From assembly GCA_943369665.1 (NCBI GenBank), contig CALRNX020000006.1, positions 124,001 to 188,000 of the forward strand: 64,000 nt of DNA. The letters run 5' to 3'. Within the stretch, counting starts at the first letter, position 1. Each line of letters begins with the position of its first letter. Both the position numbers and the translations under genes were made by a program. The notes beneath the pieces are model-generated. The model had not been told where the DNA came from. It ran no database searches and worked only from the letters and a program-made list of their open reading frames with translations. This document shows, one piece after another, positions 56,422-64,000 of the stretch. The DNA comes from UKL13-3 sp943369665 (GTDB lineage Bacteria > Bacteroidota > Bacteroidia > UKL13-3).

Positions 56422-58264
56422 TTCGGCCAAACGTAATGTTCTTATTGCCATCTTCATCGCCTTGGCATTCGTATATATTATCAGACTTGCTTTTTTGCAA
56501 CTGTTTGATGACTCCTACCTGCGCTCAGCCCAGCAAAACGTTTTACAGGAACAAACCGTCTACCCTGCGCGGGGCTTAATTTATGATCGTAACGGAGAAT
56601 TATTGGTTTACAATGATGCCATTTATGATTTGATGGTAACACCCGATCAAGTAAAAAATCTGGACACTGCAGAGTTTTGCAGAATACTGGGTATTACCAA
56701 AGAAGGCTTCTTGCAACGTTTTCAAAAAATGAAACGCAGCAAAGGATATGCTCCTTATCGCGAACAACTTTTTGAAAAACAACTGAGCATTCAAACGTAT
56801 GCAGCTTTCCAGGAAAAGATGTTTGACTTTCTGGGATTCACCACCATTGTGCGTACCGACAGACGTTATAAATTTAGTGACGCAGCCCATGTAATGGGAT
56901 ATATTGGTGAGGTAACCGATAGGGATATAGAAAAGAGCGGAGATTACTACCGCATGGGTGATTTTATCGGTATCAGTGGCGTTGAGCGCACCTATGAAGA
57001 AGTATTGCGAGGCAAAAAAGGAGTTCAATATATCTTGGTTGACTCGAAAAACAGGACACAAGGTAGATACAAAGGCGGAGCATTTGATACAGCCGCTGTT
57101 GCCGGGCAAAATATTGAATTGAGTATCGATCACAAACTGCAGGAATTAGGTGAACAATTGCTGAACAATAAAATTGGGAGTGTAGTAGCAATTGAACCGT
57201 CAACAGGTGAAATACTTGCCTTGGTAGCCAGTCCAACATACGATCCCAACTTATTTGTGGGACGTGAACGTGGAAACAATTACATGAAATTACTGCGCGA
57301 TCCTTCCAAACCATTATTCAATCGCCCTTTAGCTGCACCTTATCCTCCCGGTTCTATTTTCAAGGTATTAATGGCTTTAGCCGGTCAACAGGAAGGAGTT
57401 CTTACCCCAAATACTTTGTATGGTTGTCATAATGGTTATATGTTTGTAGGTTGCCATCCACACAGCTCTCCTCTGGCTTTGCGAGGTGCAATTGCCGTTT
57501 CGTGTAATGCTTATTTTTGCCAGGTATACCGAAGCATGGTAAATAATCTGGCTTACCCCAAAGCAGAAATTGCTTATAATAAATTTCATGACCATATGGC
57601 CAGTTTCGGATTGGGCAAAAAACTCGGGGTAGACCTATATGGAGAAGGTGGTGGGTTATTGCCTACTTCGGCTTACTACGATAAAATTTACGGGCGCTAT
57701 CGCTGGCAAGCAACCACTACTATTTCATTGGGAATCGGACAGGGGGAACTGGGTATTACACCTTTACAAATGGCCAATGCAACAGCGGCAGTAGCCAATC
57801 GGGGTTATTATATTACCCCTCATGTGGTGAAAACCATTGATGGCAAAAAAAATCCGAACCCCGAATACAACAACAAACACTGGAGCACTGTGGATACTTC
57901 ATATTTTCCAATTGTGATTGAAGGCATGCATGATGTAGTAATGGCCGGAACAGCCCGTATTGCACAAATACCCGGAATAGAAATTTGCGGAAAAACAGGA
58001 ACTGCACAAAATCCACATGGAAAAGATCACTCTGTATTTTTTGCATTTGCACCGAAAGACAATCCAAAGATTGCCATTGCAGTAATTGTAGAAAATGCCG
58101 GATTTGGAGCAACCTGGGCCGCCCCTATTGCCAGTTTGATGATGGAGCAATATTTAACAGGAAAACACGATACACGTAAGGCTTTATTAGAGCGCATGCT
58201 CAAAGGAAATTTAGTTCACAAAAATGATACAAACGCAACAACAACCCAAACCATCAAACATTGA
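56414..58264 (+). CDS. mrdA: Penicillin-binding protein 2 (elongasome transpeptidase)
   Basis: A class B PBP crosslinking peptidoglycan during elongation; 616 residues. It has an N-terminal membrane anchor (VLIAIFIALAFVYIIRLAFLQL), a pedestal/dimerisation domain starting at QTVYPARGLIYDRNGELL, and the transpeptidase domain. There the catalytic S314-I-F-K317 sits in PPGSIFKVLMAL, the second motif is S-C-N (VSCNAYF) and the third is K527-T-G-T. The beginning overlaps mreD by 8 bp; the end overlaps rodA by 41 bp, an unusually long overlap. It works with RodA as a glycosyltransferase/transpeptidase pair. Confidence 0.96.
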   Translation: MDSSAKRNVLIAIFIALAFVYIIRLAFLQLFDDSYLRSAQQNVLQEQTVYPARGLIYDRNGELLVYNDAIYDLMVTPDQVKNLDTAEFCRILGITKEGFLQRFQKMKRSKGYAPYREQLFEKQLSIQTYAAFQEKMFDFLGFTTIVRTDRRYKFSDAAHVMGYIGEVTDRDIEKSGDYYRMGDFIGISGVERTYEEVLRGKKGVQYILVDSKNRTQGRYKGGAFDTAAVAGQNIELSIDHKLQELGEQLLNNKIGSVVAIEPSTGEILALVASPTYDPNLFVGRERGNNYMKLLRDPSKPLFNRPLAAPYPPGSIFKVLMALAGQQEGVLTPNTLYGCHNGYMFVGCHPHSSPLALRGAIAVSCNAYFCQVYRSMVNNLAYPKAEIAYNKFHDHMASFGLGKKLGVDLYGEGGGLLPTSAYYDKIYGRYRWQATTTISLGIGQGELGITPLQMANATAAVANRGYYITPHVVKTIDGKKNPNPEYNNKHWSTVDTSYFPIVIEGMHDVVMAGTARIAQIPGIEICGKTGTAQNPHGKDHSVFFAFAPKDNPKIAIAVIVENAGFGATWAAPIASLMMEQYLTGKHDTRKALLERMLKGNLVHKNDTNATTTQTIKH

Positions 58265-59504
58265 TTGGCTTACACTCGTGTTGTATTACGCGTTTGTAAT
58301 TGCAGGATTATTGTGCATTTATGCGTCAGTGTATAAAGAAAGTAATCCGATGATCTATGATACTACCCAAAACTACGGGAAGCAGCTTATCTGGATTGGG
58401 CTTTCAACGTTTATAGGATTATTGATTTTACTGGTTGATGAAAAGTTCTTTTATGCCTTTGCATATCCTATTTACATCATTACCATCTTACTGCTCTTGG
58501 CGGTTTTGGCTTTTGCCACCACGGTAAAAGGTTCTGCTTCCTGGATTGAAGTCGGAGGCTTTCGAATGCAGCCCGCAGAGTTTGCAAAGTTCGGAGCATC
58601 GCTTGCATTAGCCCGATATCTTAGCGGCTTTAACATTAAGTTTAGCGACAAAAAAACACAACTTATTGCTGGCGGAATGATCATTCTTCCAATGATCATT
58701 ATTTTGTTGCAAAACGAAACCGGAGGTGCATTGGTATTTGCGGCATTCATATTCATGCTTTACCGTGAAGGCTTGCCCGGATATTTTTTATTTATCGGAT
58801 TTATGATGGGTGTATTGGCCGTTTTAGCATTGATCATTCCTTCGCTTTATTTAATTATTGCCATAGCGGTCATTGCAGGAGCATTCACCCTTATTATCCG
58901 GAGAAACAGACAAAACCTGTTGATTGTTGCCGGTGTGGCATTGTTTGCAATGGCTTATGTAAGCAGTATTGGGTATGCTTTTGAAAATATTTTGCAGCCC
59001 CATCAAAAATCACGTATCAATGTATTGCTTGGCAAAGAAGTAGATCTGAAAGGAGCCGGATACAACGTACAGCAGTCCAAAATTGCTATCGGTTCCGGAG
59101 GGTTGTTGGGCAAGGGTTTTTTAGAAGGAACACAAAATAAATTTCGTTTTGTGCCTGAACAAAGTACCGACTTTATTTTCTGTACAATTGGGGAAGAGTA
59201 TGGATTTGTTGGCTCCACCGTTTTTATCATTTTATACATCGTTTTATTGTGGCGCATATTAATGATGGCGGAACGACAACGACAAAAATTTAACCGCATA
59301 TATGGTTATTGCGTAGCCTCAATTTTGTTTTTTCACTTTGCCATTAATATTGGAATGACGCTTGGCTTATTACCCGTTATCGGAATTCCATTGCCATTCT
59401 TCAGCTACGGAGGATCATCCTTGTTGAGCTTTACGATCTTGCTCTTCATTTTTATAAGGCTTGATGCGAACAGGCAAAATGAGTTGAGAGGCGCCTTTGA
59501 ATAG
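58224..59504 (+). CDS. rodA: Rod shape-determining protein RodA (SEDS glycosyltransferase)
   Basis: Polytopic SEDS-family enzyme that polymerises lipid II; 426 residues with about ten membrane segments. Motifs: WIEVGGFRMQPAEFAKFGASLALARYL, NETGGALVFAAFIFML, the Asp-bearing loop region EQSTDFIFCTIGEEYGFVG, and the C-terminal PLPFFSYGGSSLLSF. An insert of about 80 residues between the middle segments (LIVAGVALFAMAYV ... HQKSRINVLLGKE) is larger than in Escherichia coli RodA, as is common in Bacteroidota. It is the last gene of the mre operon; its start lies 41 bp inside mrdA. Confidence 0.95.
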   Translation: MIQTQQQPKPSNIDWLTLVLYYAFVIAGLLCIYASVYKESNPMIYDTTQNYGKQLIWIGLSTFIGLLILLVDEKFFYAFAYPIYIITILLLLAVLAFATTVKGSASWIEVGGFRMQPAEFAKFGASLALARYLSGFNIKFSDKKTQLIAGGMIILPMIIILLQNETGGALVFAAFIFMLYREGLPGYFLFIGFMMGVLAVLALIIPSLYLIIAIAVIAGAFTLIIRRNRQNLLIVAGVALFAMAYVSSIGYAFENILQPHQKSRINVLLGKEVDLKGAGYNVQQSKIAIGSGGLLGKGFLEGTQNKFRFVPEQSTDFIFCTIGEEYGFVGSTVFIILYIVLLWRILMMAERQRQKFNRIYGYCVASILFFHFAINIGMTLGLLPVIGIPLPFFSYGGSSLLSFTILLFIFIRLDANRQNELRGAFE

Positions 59505-60076
59505 GCTTTCAGCCCCTAAACAAACATTATTTTCAACCTAACATTTATTTGCCTAAGCAATTCAATTGTCTTAGATACTCCTGATTATCTTAATATTTAC
59601 TCATGAGGATATAGAAAAATCATTCCTTTCAACTCCATTTACCCAATGATTTTACGCAAAACGCTTAAAGACAGATTAAAATTCAATTAATTCTAAGCTT
59701 ACCAAACTGCATCATTTCATTATTTCACCATTAACACTAAAAAAACAACCTTTAAAAAAGGACGATTCGAATGAAACGATTATTTGAAAAATAGTGACAT
59801 TAAAATGGCAAATTTTATTGATTAATATCATACTTTAGTGCTTAAGAATTAAGATTTAATTAATAATTACCCATCAAATATTTCTTATCAATTATGTTCA
59901 AATGCTCTTTAAAAATCGAATGGCGTTATTCGAAATCTACTTATTTTACATGGATCTACACGGTTTGGAACGAATAACTTCTTCTGACCTGCAACGGAAA
60001 GATCAAATTTATACTCTATCATTTTTTTGATCAAATCACTACGACAAAATCTAAAAAAAACATCAATAAATACATC
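59505..60076. other. 572-nt gene-free stretch before the last cargo gene
   Basis: A very A+T-rich spacer between rodA and the large secreted-protein gene. No open frame with coding character, tRNA, or strong terminator is seen; a weak inverted repeat CTAAGCAATT / AATTGTCTTAG lies near 59555-59575. It probably holds the end of the mre transcript and the promoter of the following gene, but no full TTTG-N19-TAnnTTTG match was found. Confidence 0.5.
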
Positions 60077-63000
60077 ATGAAAAAACAACTACAAACATTC
60101 AAAAACCGGATGCCACGAATGTTGGCCATCGGGCTATTGTTGCTGATGGTTCTCTCAACAGGTAGAACCTCTGCGCAAACAGCAAATCTTTACAGCTTCT
60201 CCAATTCATCGGGAGTATTTACTCCGTTAGTTGGGGCAACTTCATCATCTCTTGCAGCAACTGCTGATGGAGGAATGAGTACAAATATTCCAATCGGATT
60301 CTCTTTTGTATTTGAAGGGATAACCTATACTGATTTAAGAGTATCAGCAGATGGATTTCTGGTATTTGGTACCGCAGGAACTACTACCCTAACCAATAAC
60401 CTTGCAACAACAACAGCAACTCAACGCCCGGGTGTTGCAGGGATATGGGACGATTTACAGTGTACCGTAGGTGTAAAATACCTAACATCAGGAACAGCTC
60501 CAAACAGGACATTTACAGCCGAATGGTTAAACATGGAGTGGAACTATAATTCGGGAACAGCGGCTATTTCTTTTCAAATTATTCTTTACGAAACAACTAA
60601 CACAATTGATATTATATATAGACAAGAAGCAACGTCAATTAATACGGGATCAGGAGGTGCTTCGATTGGAATAATGGGTGTTTCGCCAAGCAATTTTATT
60701 TCTGTTCAAGACGTAACGACTCATACCATTTCAAGAGCTACTTCTCAAAACGGAATCGTTACAAAACCAGCAACAGGACAAATTTATACATTTACGCCTC
60801 CTCCTGCTTGTGCCGGTTCTCCAACAGCCCAAGCAACAAATATTGTACCTACCTCCATTGGCAAAACATCATTAGAAATCAGCTATACTGACGCATCTCC
60901 TGCTGCTGCAGGTCAACATTACCTTGTTGTCCGTTATCCTGCGGGAGCTACTCCAACAAATCCAACAGATGGTGTATATTACAATAGTGGACAAGCATTA
61001 GGTGCGGGAACTGTTGTCGCCCTAACACCATCATCTTCCAATATTTCATTAACAGGCTTAAAAATTGACACTACTTATAATATATATGTTTATTCTGCTT
61101 CAGTTTGCGGACCTGGTGGTCCTTTTTACCTTACTAACTCCACTCCTTCTATTACCTTATCAACTCTGCCAATTAGTAGAGTTATTACAACTGGTATAGG
61201 TGGTAATTGGAGTTCTCCATCAACTTGGGTTGGGAATGCCGTTCCGGTACCTCAAGACACGGTTGAAGTTGTTGCCGGGTCAACACTAACGATTGATGTT
61301 GCCGGATTAAGTATTGTTGACATGGAAGTTAGTGGTACAGTTAATTATGGAACAACACCAACTTCATTTACAGTGACTCGTAATCTAACGGTAACAGGTC
61401 CAGGTATATTGAATATTGCAAATGGATCAACCGGTAAAACAATCAATGTTGCAGGTAATTTTACTAATGATGGAACAGTAGATTTAAGCCAAACAGGTAG
61501 TGTTTTAGTTTTAAATGGAACAACACCCCAAACAATAGCAGGATCTGGCTTGCTAACAGCATCTACTATTGCCAGTCTTACATTTAACAATACGTCAGCA
61601 AATCGTACCATAAATTTCAACTGGCCGAGTACAATTATCTCAGGTACACTTACTTTCACAAGTGGATGGGTAGCACTAGGTGCATTAAACAGCATGACAT
61701 TGGGTACATCTGGAACTACTCTTGGAACACTTACATATACTTCAGGAAATGGATTTACCAGTGGCAAATTTGGTCGTTGGTTCGGAACAACGGGATCAGG
61801 GACCACAATAGCTGCAAGTACTATCCCTACTTTTGGGGTTGGATCTTTTCCTTTTATATTAGGAAATGGAAATGCGTGTCACTTCCACAGAGCTACAGCT
61901 GCTTTAACAACTCCGGGTATTTTCAGTGTTGAATTTAATGGTGCTATAGGTACCGGTGTTGTCGGATCTGCCCCAACAGAAAGTTCGCTCACATTTGATC
62001 AAAAAACAAATACAACATGGACCGTTGTTACCAGTGGCGGTTATGCATCAACTTCTGACCATTCTTTTGCCTTACAAGGACAAGGTACTTATACAGCCTT
62101 TTCAACAAATGCCCGCTTATTAATTACTGACGCATTGCAAGGTACACATCAGGCTGGTACAACTCAACCTATGGTTCAACGCACTGCAGTTCCTGCTGCA
62201 AGTGTTGACGGAGTTTATGCTATTGGTGTTGTAGGTTCAGAAATTCCTAACCAAACCGTGGCTTCAGGAGCTTGGGACAATGCAGCAACTTGGAGTACAG
62301 GGGTGCCTGTTTGTGGGCAAAACCTCTTAATCAATGCTGCAGACAGTATTTGGTTAACCGGTAGCATGGCAGCTGCAAGTTCCGGACAAATTCAACTAAA
62401 TGGTAAATTGAACGTTTTGGGAAGTTCCCTAACGGTTGGTTGTACTGATAATAATAGTAGTTTTCTTGCCAGTGGCCGTTTGTATGTTGAAGGTGGTACC
62501 CTAAACATCAATGGAAGCTTGAGTTTAACTTCTACTGCATTATTCAGACAAACAGGTGGATTTATCAATGTAGATGGAAATGCAGGAGGTATACTTGCTA
62601 ATAGTGTTCCTTCAGGAACTCCTTTAGTGAGCATTGCAACCGGAAGTGATTCTCTTTCGGGAGGTATTTTTACCATCGTGGATCCACATGCGGGAACAAC
62701 CAGCGCCAACAACAACAGAGCATTTTACTACACAGGTGGAACTGCAATTAACAATACAACCGGCTGGACATTAAAATTTGGAGATGGTGTATCAACTGAT
62801 GCTGGAGGTGCTGTTGCAACCCCGGTTGGTTTTGTACTCGATATGGCAGGCAGTAAAATTGTTGTAGATAGCTTGGTTATCCATGCTGGTCTAGTCGGAA
62901 CAAACCGTTTTGTTACAATGAATAATAGCTCCACTCTTGGATGTAATTCATTATACATAAGCACACTTGGTGATGCACGCGTTTCCTCTGCAGTTCATAT

Positions 63001-64000
63001 TGCCAAAAACCTAACTAACAATGGTATCTTATATAATACAGCTGGAGCAATTACTTTTGGTCGTTTCCTCAGTGCCACGGCAAGTGCATCGCCAAATGCA
63101 CAAGTTATTAGTGGTACAGGTGGATTCAGAAATTCCCTAACATCTTCAACTGCATCCTTTACAACGCTTACTATTAATAACAACAACCCTGCAGGGGTTA
63201 CATTCGCTGCAGATAGCGTATTACGTCTGGGATCAGGATCAAACACAGGAACAGTGTCTGGAACATTTACCATTACAAATGGTATTATCAATACTGGTAT
63301 AGATACTTTTGTATTGGGTGTTAGTACCGGAACAACTGGTACGTTATCATACACTGCGGGTGGTTTTGGTTCTGGTAGTACATTTGCCAGATGGTGGGGA
63401 ACCGCTGCTGCAGGACAAACCATTACTGCAAGTTCAGTTCCAACAGCAGGAGTTGGTACATATCCTTTCGTGACTATTTTAACTGCAACTCCTTCATTAG
63501 TTCTTAATAGCCGCATCGCATACATCAGACAAGCAACAGCGTCTACAGCAGGAGGAAAAATTGTTGTAAAACATAACAATGCAATAGGCATGAGTGCAGC
63601 TGCAATAACAGACGGTGCTTATACTGTTAGTAATCTAAGCAATGCAAATTGGCAAGTAGGAACTATCGGTATAACAGGCTCTCCTACTTATACGATAGCA
63701 CTTAGTGCTCAAAACATTTACCAGGCTAAAAACACCAACGGCCGTATTACACTTGCAAGCACTGCTATCAGTGGAACACATCAGACGGGAACTACCTTGC
63801 CGCACCTTCAACGTGCTACTGTTACGCTTGCAGACATGACCAATACTTGGTACGTGGGAGCTAATTCAAGTGATGTGCTTTATTCAACAATTGCATCCGG
63901 GAACTGGGAAGATCCACTTATCTGGAATAAGAACTTAGTACCATCATGTACTGACTCGGTTGTGATTGATAATGGGCACTCAGTTACAGTAAATGCAACT
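60077..64000 (+). CDS. Large repetitive secreted protein (3' end outside window)
   Basis: The frame is open from ATG at 60077 to the window end (1308 codons, no stop). The signal peptide is long (MKKQLQTFKNRMPRMLAIG..., core LLLLMVLSTG, cleavage near TSAQ). The first domain (~35-240) is a beta-rich module found in many Bacteroidota surface proteins (IPIGFSFVFEGITYTDLRVSADGFL). An Fn3-like stretch (~255-365) follows. Then come repeats starting with a G-x-W-x-x-x-x-T/I-W motif: GGNWSSPSTW (61200), SGAWDNAATW (62263) and SGNWEDPLIW (63898), each followed by a D-x-[VL]-x-I strand and beta-helix-like sequence. The C-terminus, probably with a T9SS sorting domain, lies outside. It is likely a surface adhesin. 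Confidence 0.85.
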   Translation, partial: MKKQLQTFKNRMPRMLAIGLLLLMVLSTGRTSAQTANLYSFSNSSGVFTPLVGATSSSLAATADGGMSTNIPIGFSFVFEGITYTDLRVSADGFLVFGTAGTTTLTNNLATTTATQRPGVAGIWDDLQCTVGVKYLTSGTAPNRTFTAEWLNMEWNYNSGTAAISFQIILYETTNTIDIIYRQEATSINTGSGGASIGIMGVSPSNFISVQDVTTHTISRATSQNGIVTKPATGQIYTFTPPPACAGSPTAQATNIVPTSIGKTSLEISYTDASPAAAGQHYLVVRYPAGATPTNPTDGVYYNSGQALGAGTVVALTPSSSNISLTGLKIDTTYNIYVYSASVCGPGGPFYLTNSTPSITLSTLPISRVITTGIGGNWSSPSTWVGNAVPVPQDTVEVVAGSTLTIDVAGLSIVDMEVSGTVNYGTTPTSFTVTRNLTVTGPGILNIANGSTGKTINVAGNFTNDGTVDLSQTGSVLVLNGTTPQTIAGSGLLTASTIASLTFNNTSANRTINFNWPSTIISGTLTFTSGWVALGALNSMTLGTSGTTLGTLTYTSGNGFTSGKFGRWFGTTGSGTTIAASTIPTFGVGSFPFILGNGNACHFHRATAALTTPGIFSVEFNGAIGTGVVGSAPTESSLTFDQKTNTTWTVVTSGGYASTSDHSFALQGQGTYTAFSTNARLLITDALQGTHQAGTTQPMVQRTAVPAASVDGVYAIGVVGSEIPNQTVASGAWDNAATWSTGVPVCGQNLLINAADSIWLTGSMAAASSGQIQLNGKLNVLGSSLTVGCTDNNSSFLASGRLYVEGGTLNINGSLSLTSTALFRQTGGFINVDGNAGGILANSVPSGTPLVSIATGSDSLSGGIFTIVDPHAGTTSANNNRAFYYTGGTAINNTTGWTLKFGDGVSTDAGGAVATPVGFVLDMAGSKIVVDSLVIHAGLVGTNRFVTMNNSSTLGCNSLYISTLGDARVSSAVHIAKNLTNNGILYNTAGAITFGRFLSATASASPNAQVISGTGGFRNSLTSSTASFTTLTINNNNPAGVTFAADSVLRLGSGSNTGTVSGTFTITNGIINTGIDTFVLGVSTGTTGTLSYTAGGFGSGSTFARWWGTAAAGQTITASSVPTAGVGTYPFVTILTATPSLVLNSRIAYIRQATASTAGGKIVVKHNNAIGMSAAAITDGAYTVSNLSNANWQVGTIGITGSPTYTIALSAQNIYQAKNTNGRITLASTAISGTHQTGTTLPHLQRATVTLADMTNTWYVGANSSDVLYSTIASGNWEDPLIWNKNLVPSCTDSVVIDNGHSVTVNAT
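61760..63935 (+). repeat. ~1.63-kb in-frame module repeat in the last gene
   Basis: Three marks recur at about the same spacing: [G/A]-R-W-[FW]-G-T (61765 and 63390), G-T-H-Q-[AT]-G-T-T-x-P-x-[VL]-Q-R (62140 and 63775), and G-[AN]-W-[DE]-[ND]-x-x-x-W (62263 and 63898). Each pair is roughly 1.62-1.64 kb apart. This shows an internal duplication of about 540 residues, with one full unit in view; the copies differ at most positions. Confidence 0.7.

Noticed and set aside
32824..59834. 16-bp identical sequence TGATTAATATCATACT at 32824-32839 and 59819-59834, upstream of two cargo genes
   Set aside because: A shared 16-mer is near chance level for AT-rich sequence of this size, the distances to the genes differ (57 and 243 nt), and the flanks do not match. 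Kept only as a curiosity.
1..64000. tRNA, rRNA, CRISPR arrays, insertion sequences, prophage genes
   Set aside because: All gaps between genes were read on both strands; none shows a cloverleaf, repeat array, transposase or phage genes.

Overview
The window is chromosomal DNA of a member of the Bacteroidota. The evidence is an A+T-rich genome with almost no purine-rich ribosome binding sites, promoter-like elements of the TTTG-N19-TAnnTTTG type, a SusE-like domain, a DUF4249 protein end, a DUF6029/Omp28 pair, a TonB-dependent receptor with a carboxypeptidase-like N-terminus, and at least seven products or fragments built like type IX secretion system (T9SS) cargo (signal peptide plus a C-terminal PNP-type sorting domain in those whose ends are visible). 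The genus cannot be named from the sequence alone. No tRNA, rRNA, CRISPR array, insertion sequence or prophage was seen.

Layout. 1-5.5 kb: end of a DUF4249-type lipoprotein gene, an amino-acid permease, a small membrane protein, and an envelope operon (DUF6029 barrel, Omp28 lipoprotein, DUF1684 lipoprotein). 5.6-17 kb: two related T9SS cargo genes, a short exported protein resembling a detached TonB plug domain, lpdA (E3), a large TonB receptor and odhB/sucB (E2). lpdA and odhB share the same promoter octamer. 17-33.6 kb: a 3087-residue cargo protein with a ~465-residue internal super-repeat, a LytS/LytT-type two-component pair, a 5'-truncated cargo gene remnant, an Omp28-like cargo protein and a small cargo protein. 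33.7-35 kb: a small XRE regulator divergent from a cysteine-rich secreted protein, with a tandem operator-like sequence between them. 35-39 kb: fused E1 alpha/beta 2-oxoacid dehydrogenase, a LuxR-type response regulator, an Fsa/transaldolase-like aldolase and a TPMT-like methyltransferase.

39-43.4 kb: a tight four-gene operon (porin-like barrel, Rieske protein, imelysin lipoprotein, di-haem oxidoreductase lipoprotein) that looks like an envelope iron/redox system. 43.5-46.6 kb: NfeD, flotillin and an alkane-monooxygenase-like gene broken by a frameshift in an AT run. 46.7-52 kb: hutH and hisS, a beta-barrel protein, a serine hydrolase, and two degenerate copies of an intergenic palindromic repeat. 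52-59.5 kb: purH and the rod-shape/elongasome operon mreB-mreC-mreD-mrdA-rodA. 60-64 kb: the 5' part of another very large repetitive secreted protein that runs off the end.

Functionally, the core-metabolism and cell-shape genes look ordinary. The points worth a second look are the modular T9SS cargo genes and signs of recombination among them, the free-standing plug-like protein, the imelysin/Rieske/di-haem operon, the XRE-linked tandem operator, and the broken alkB.
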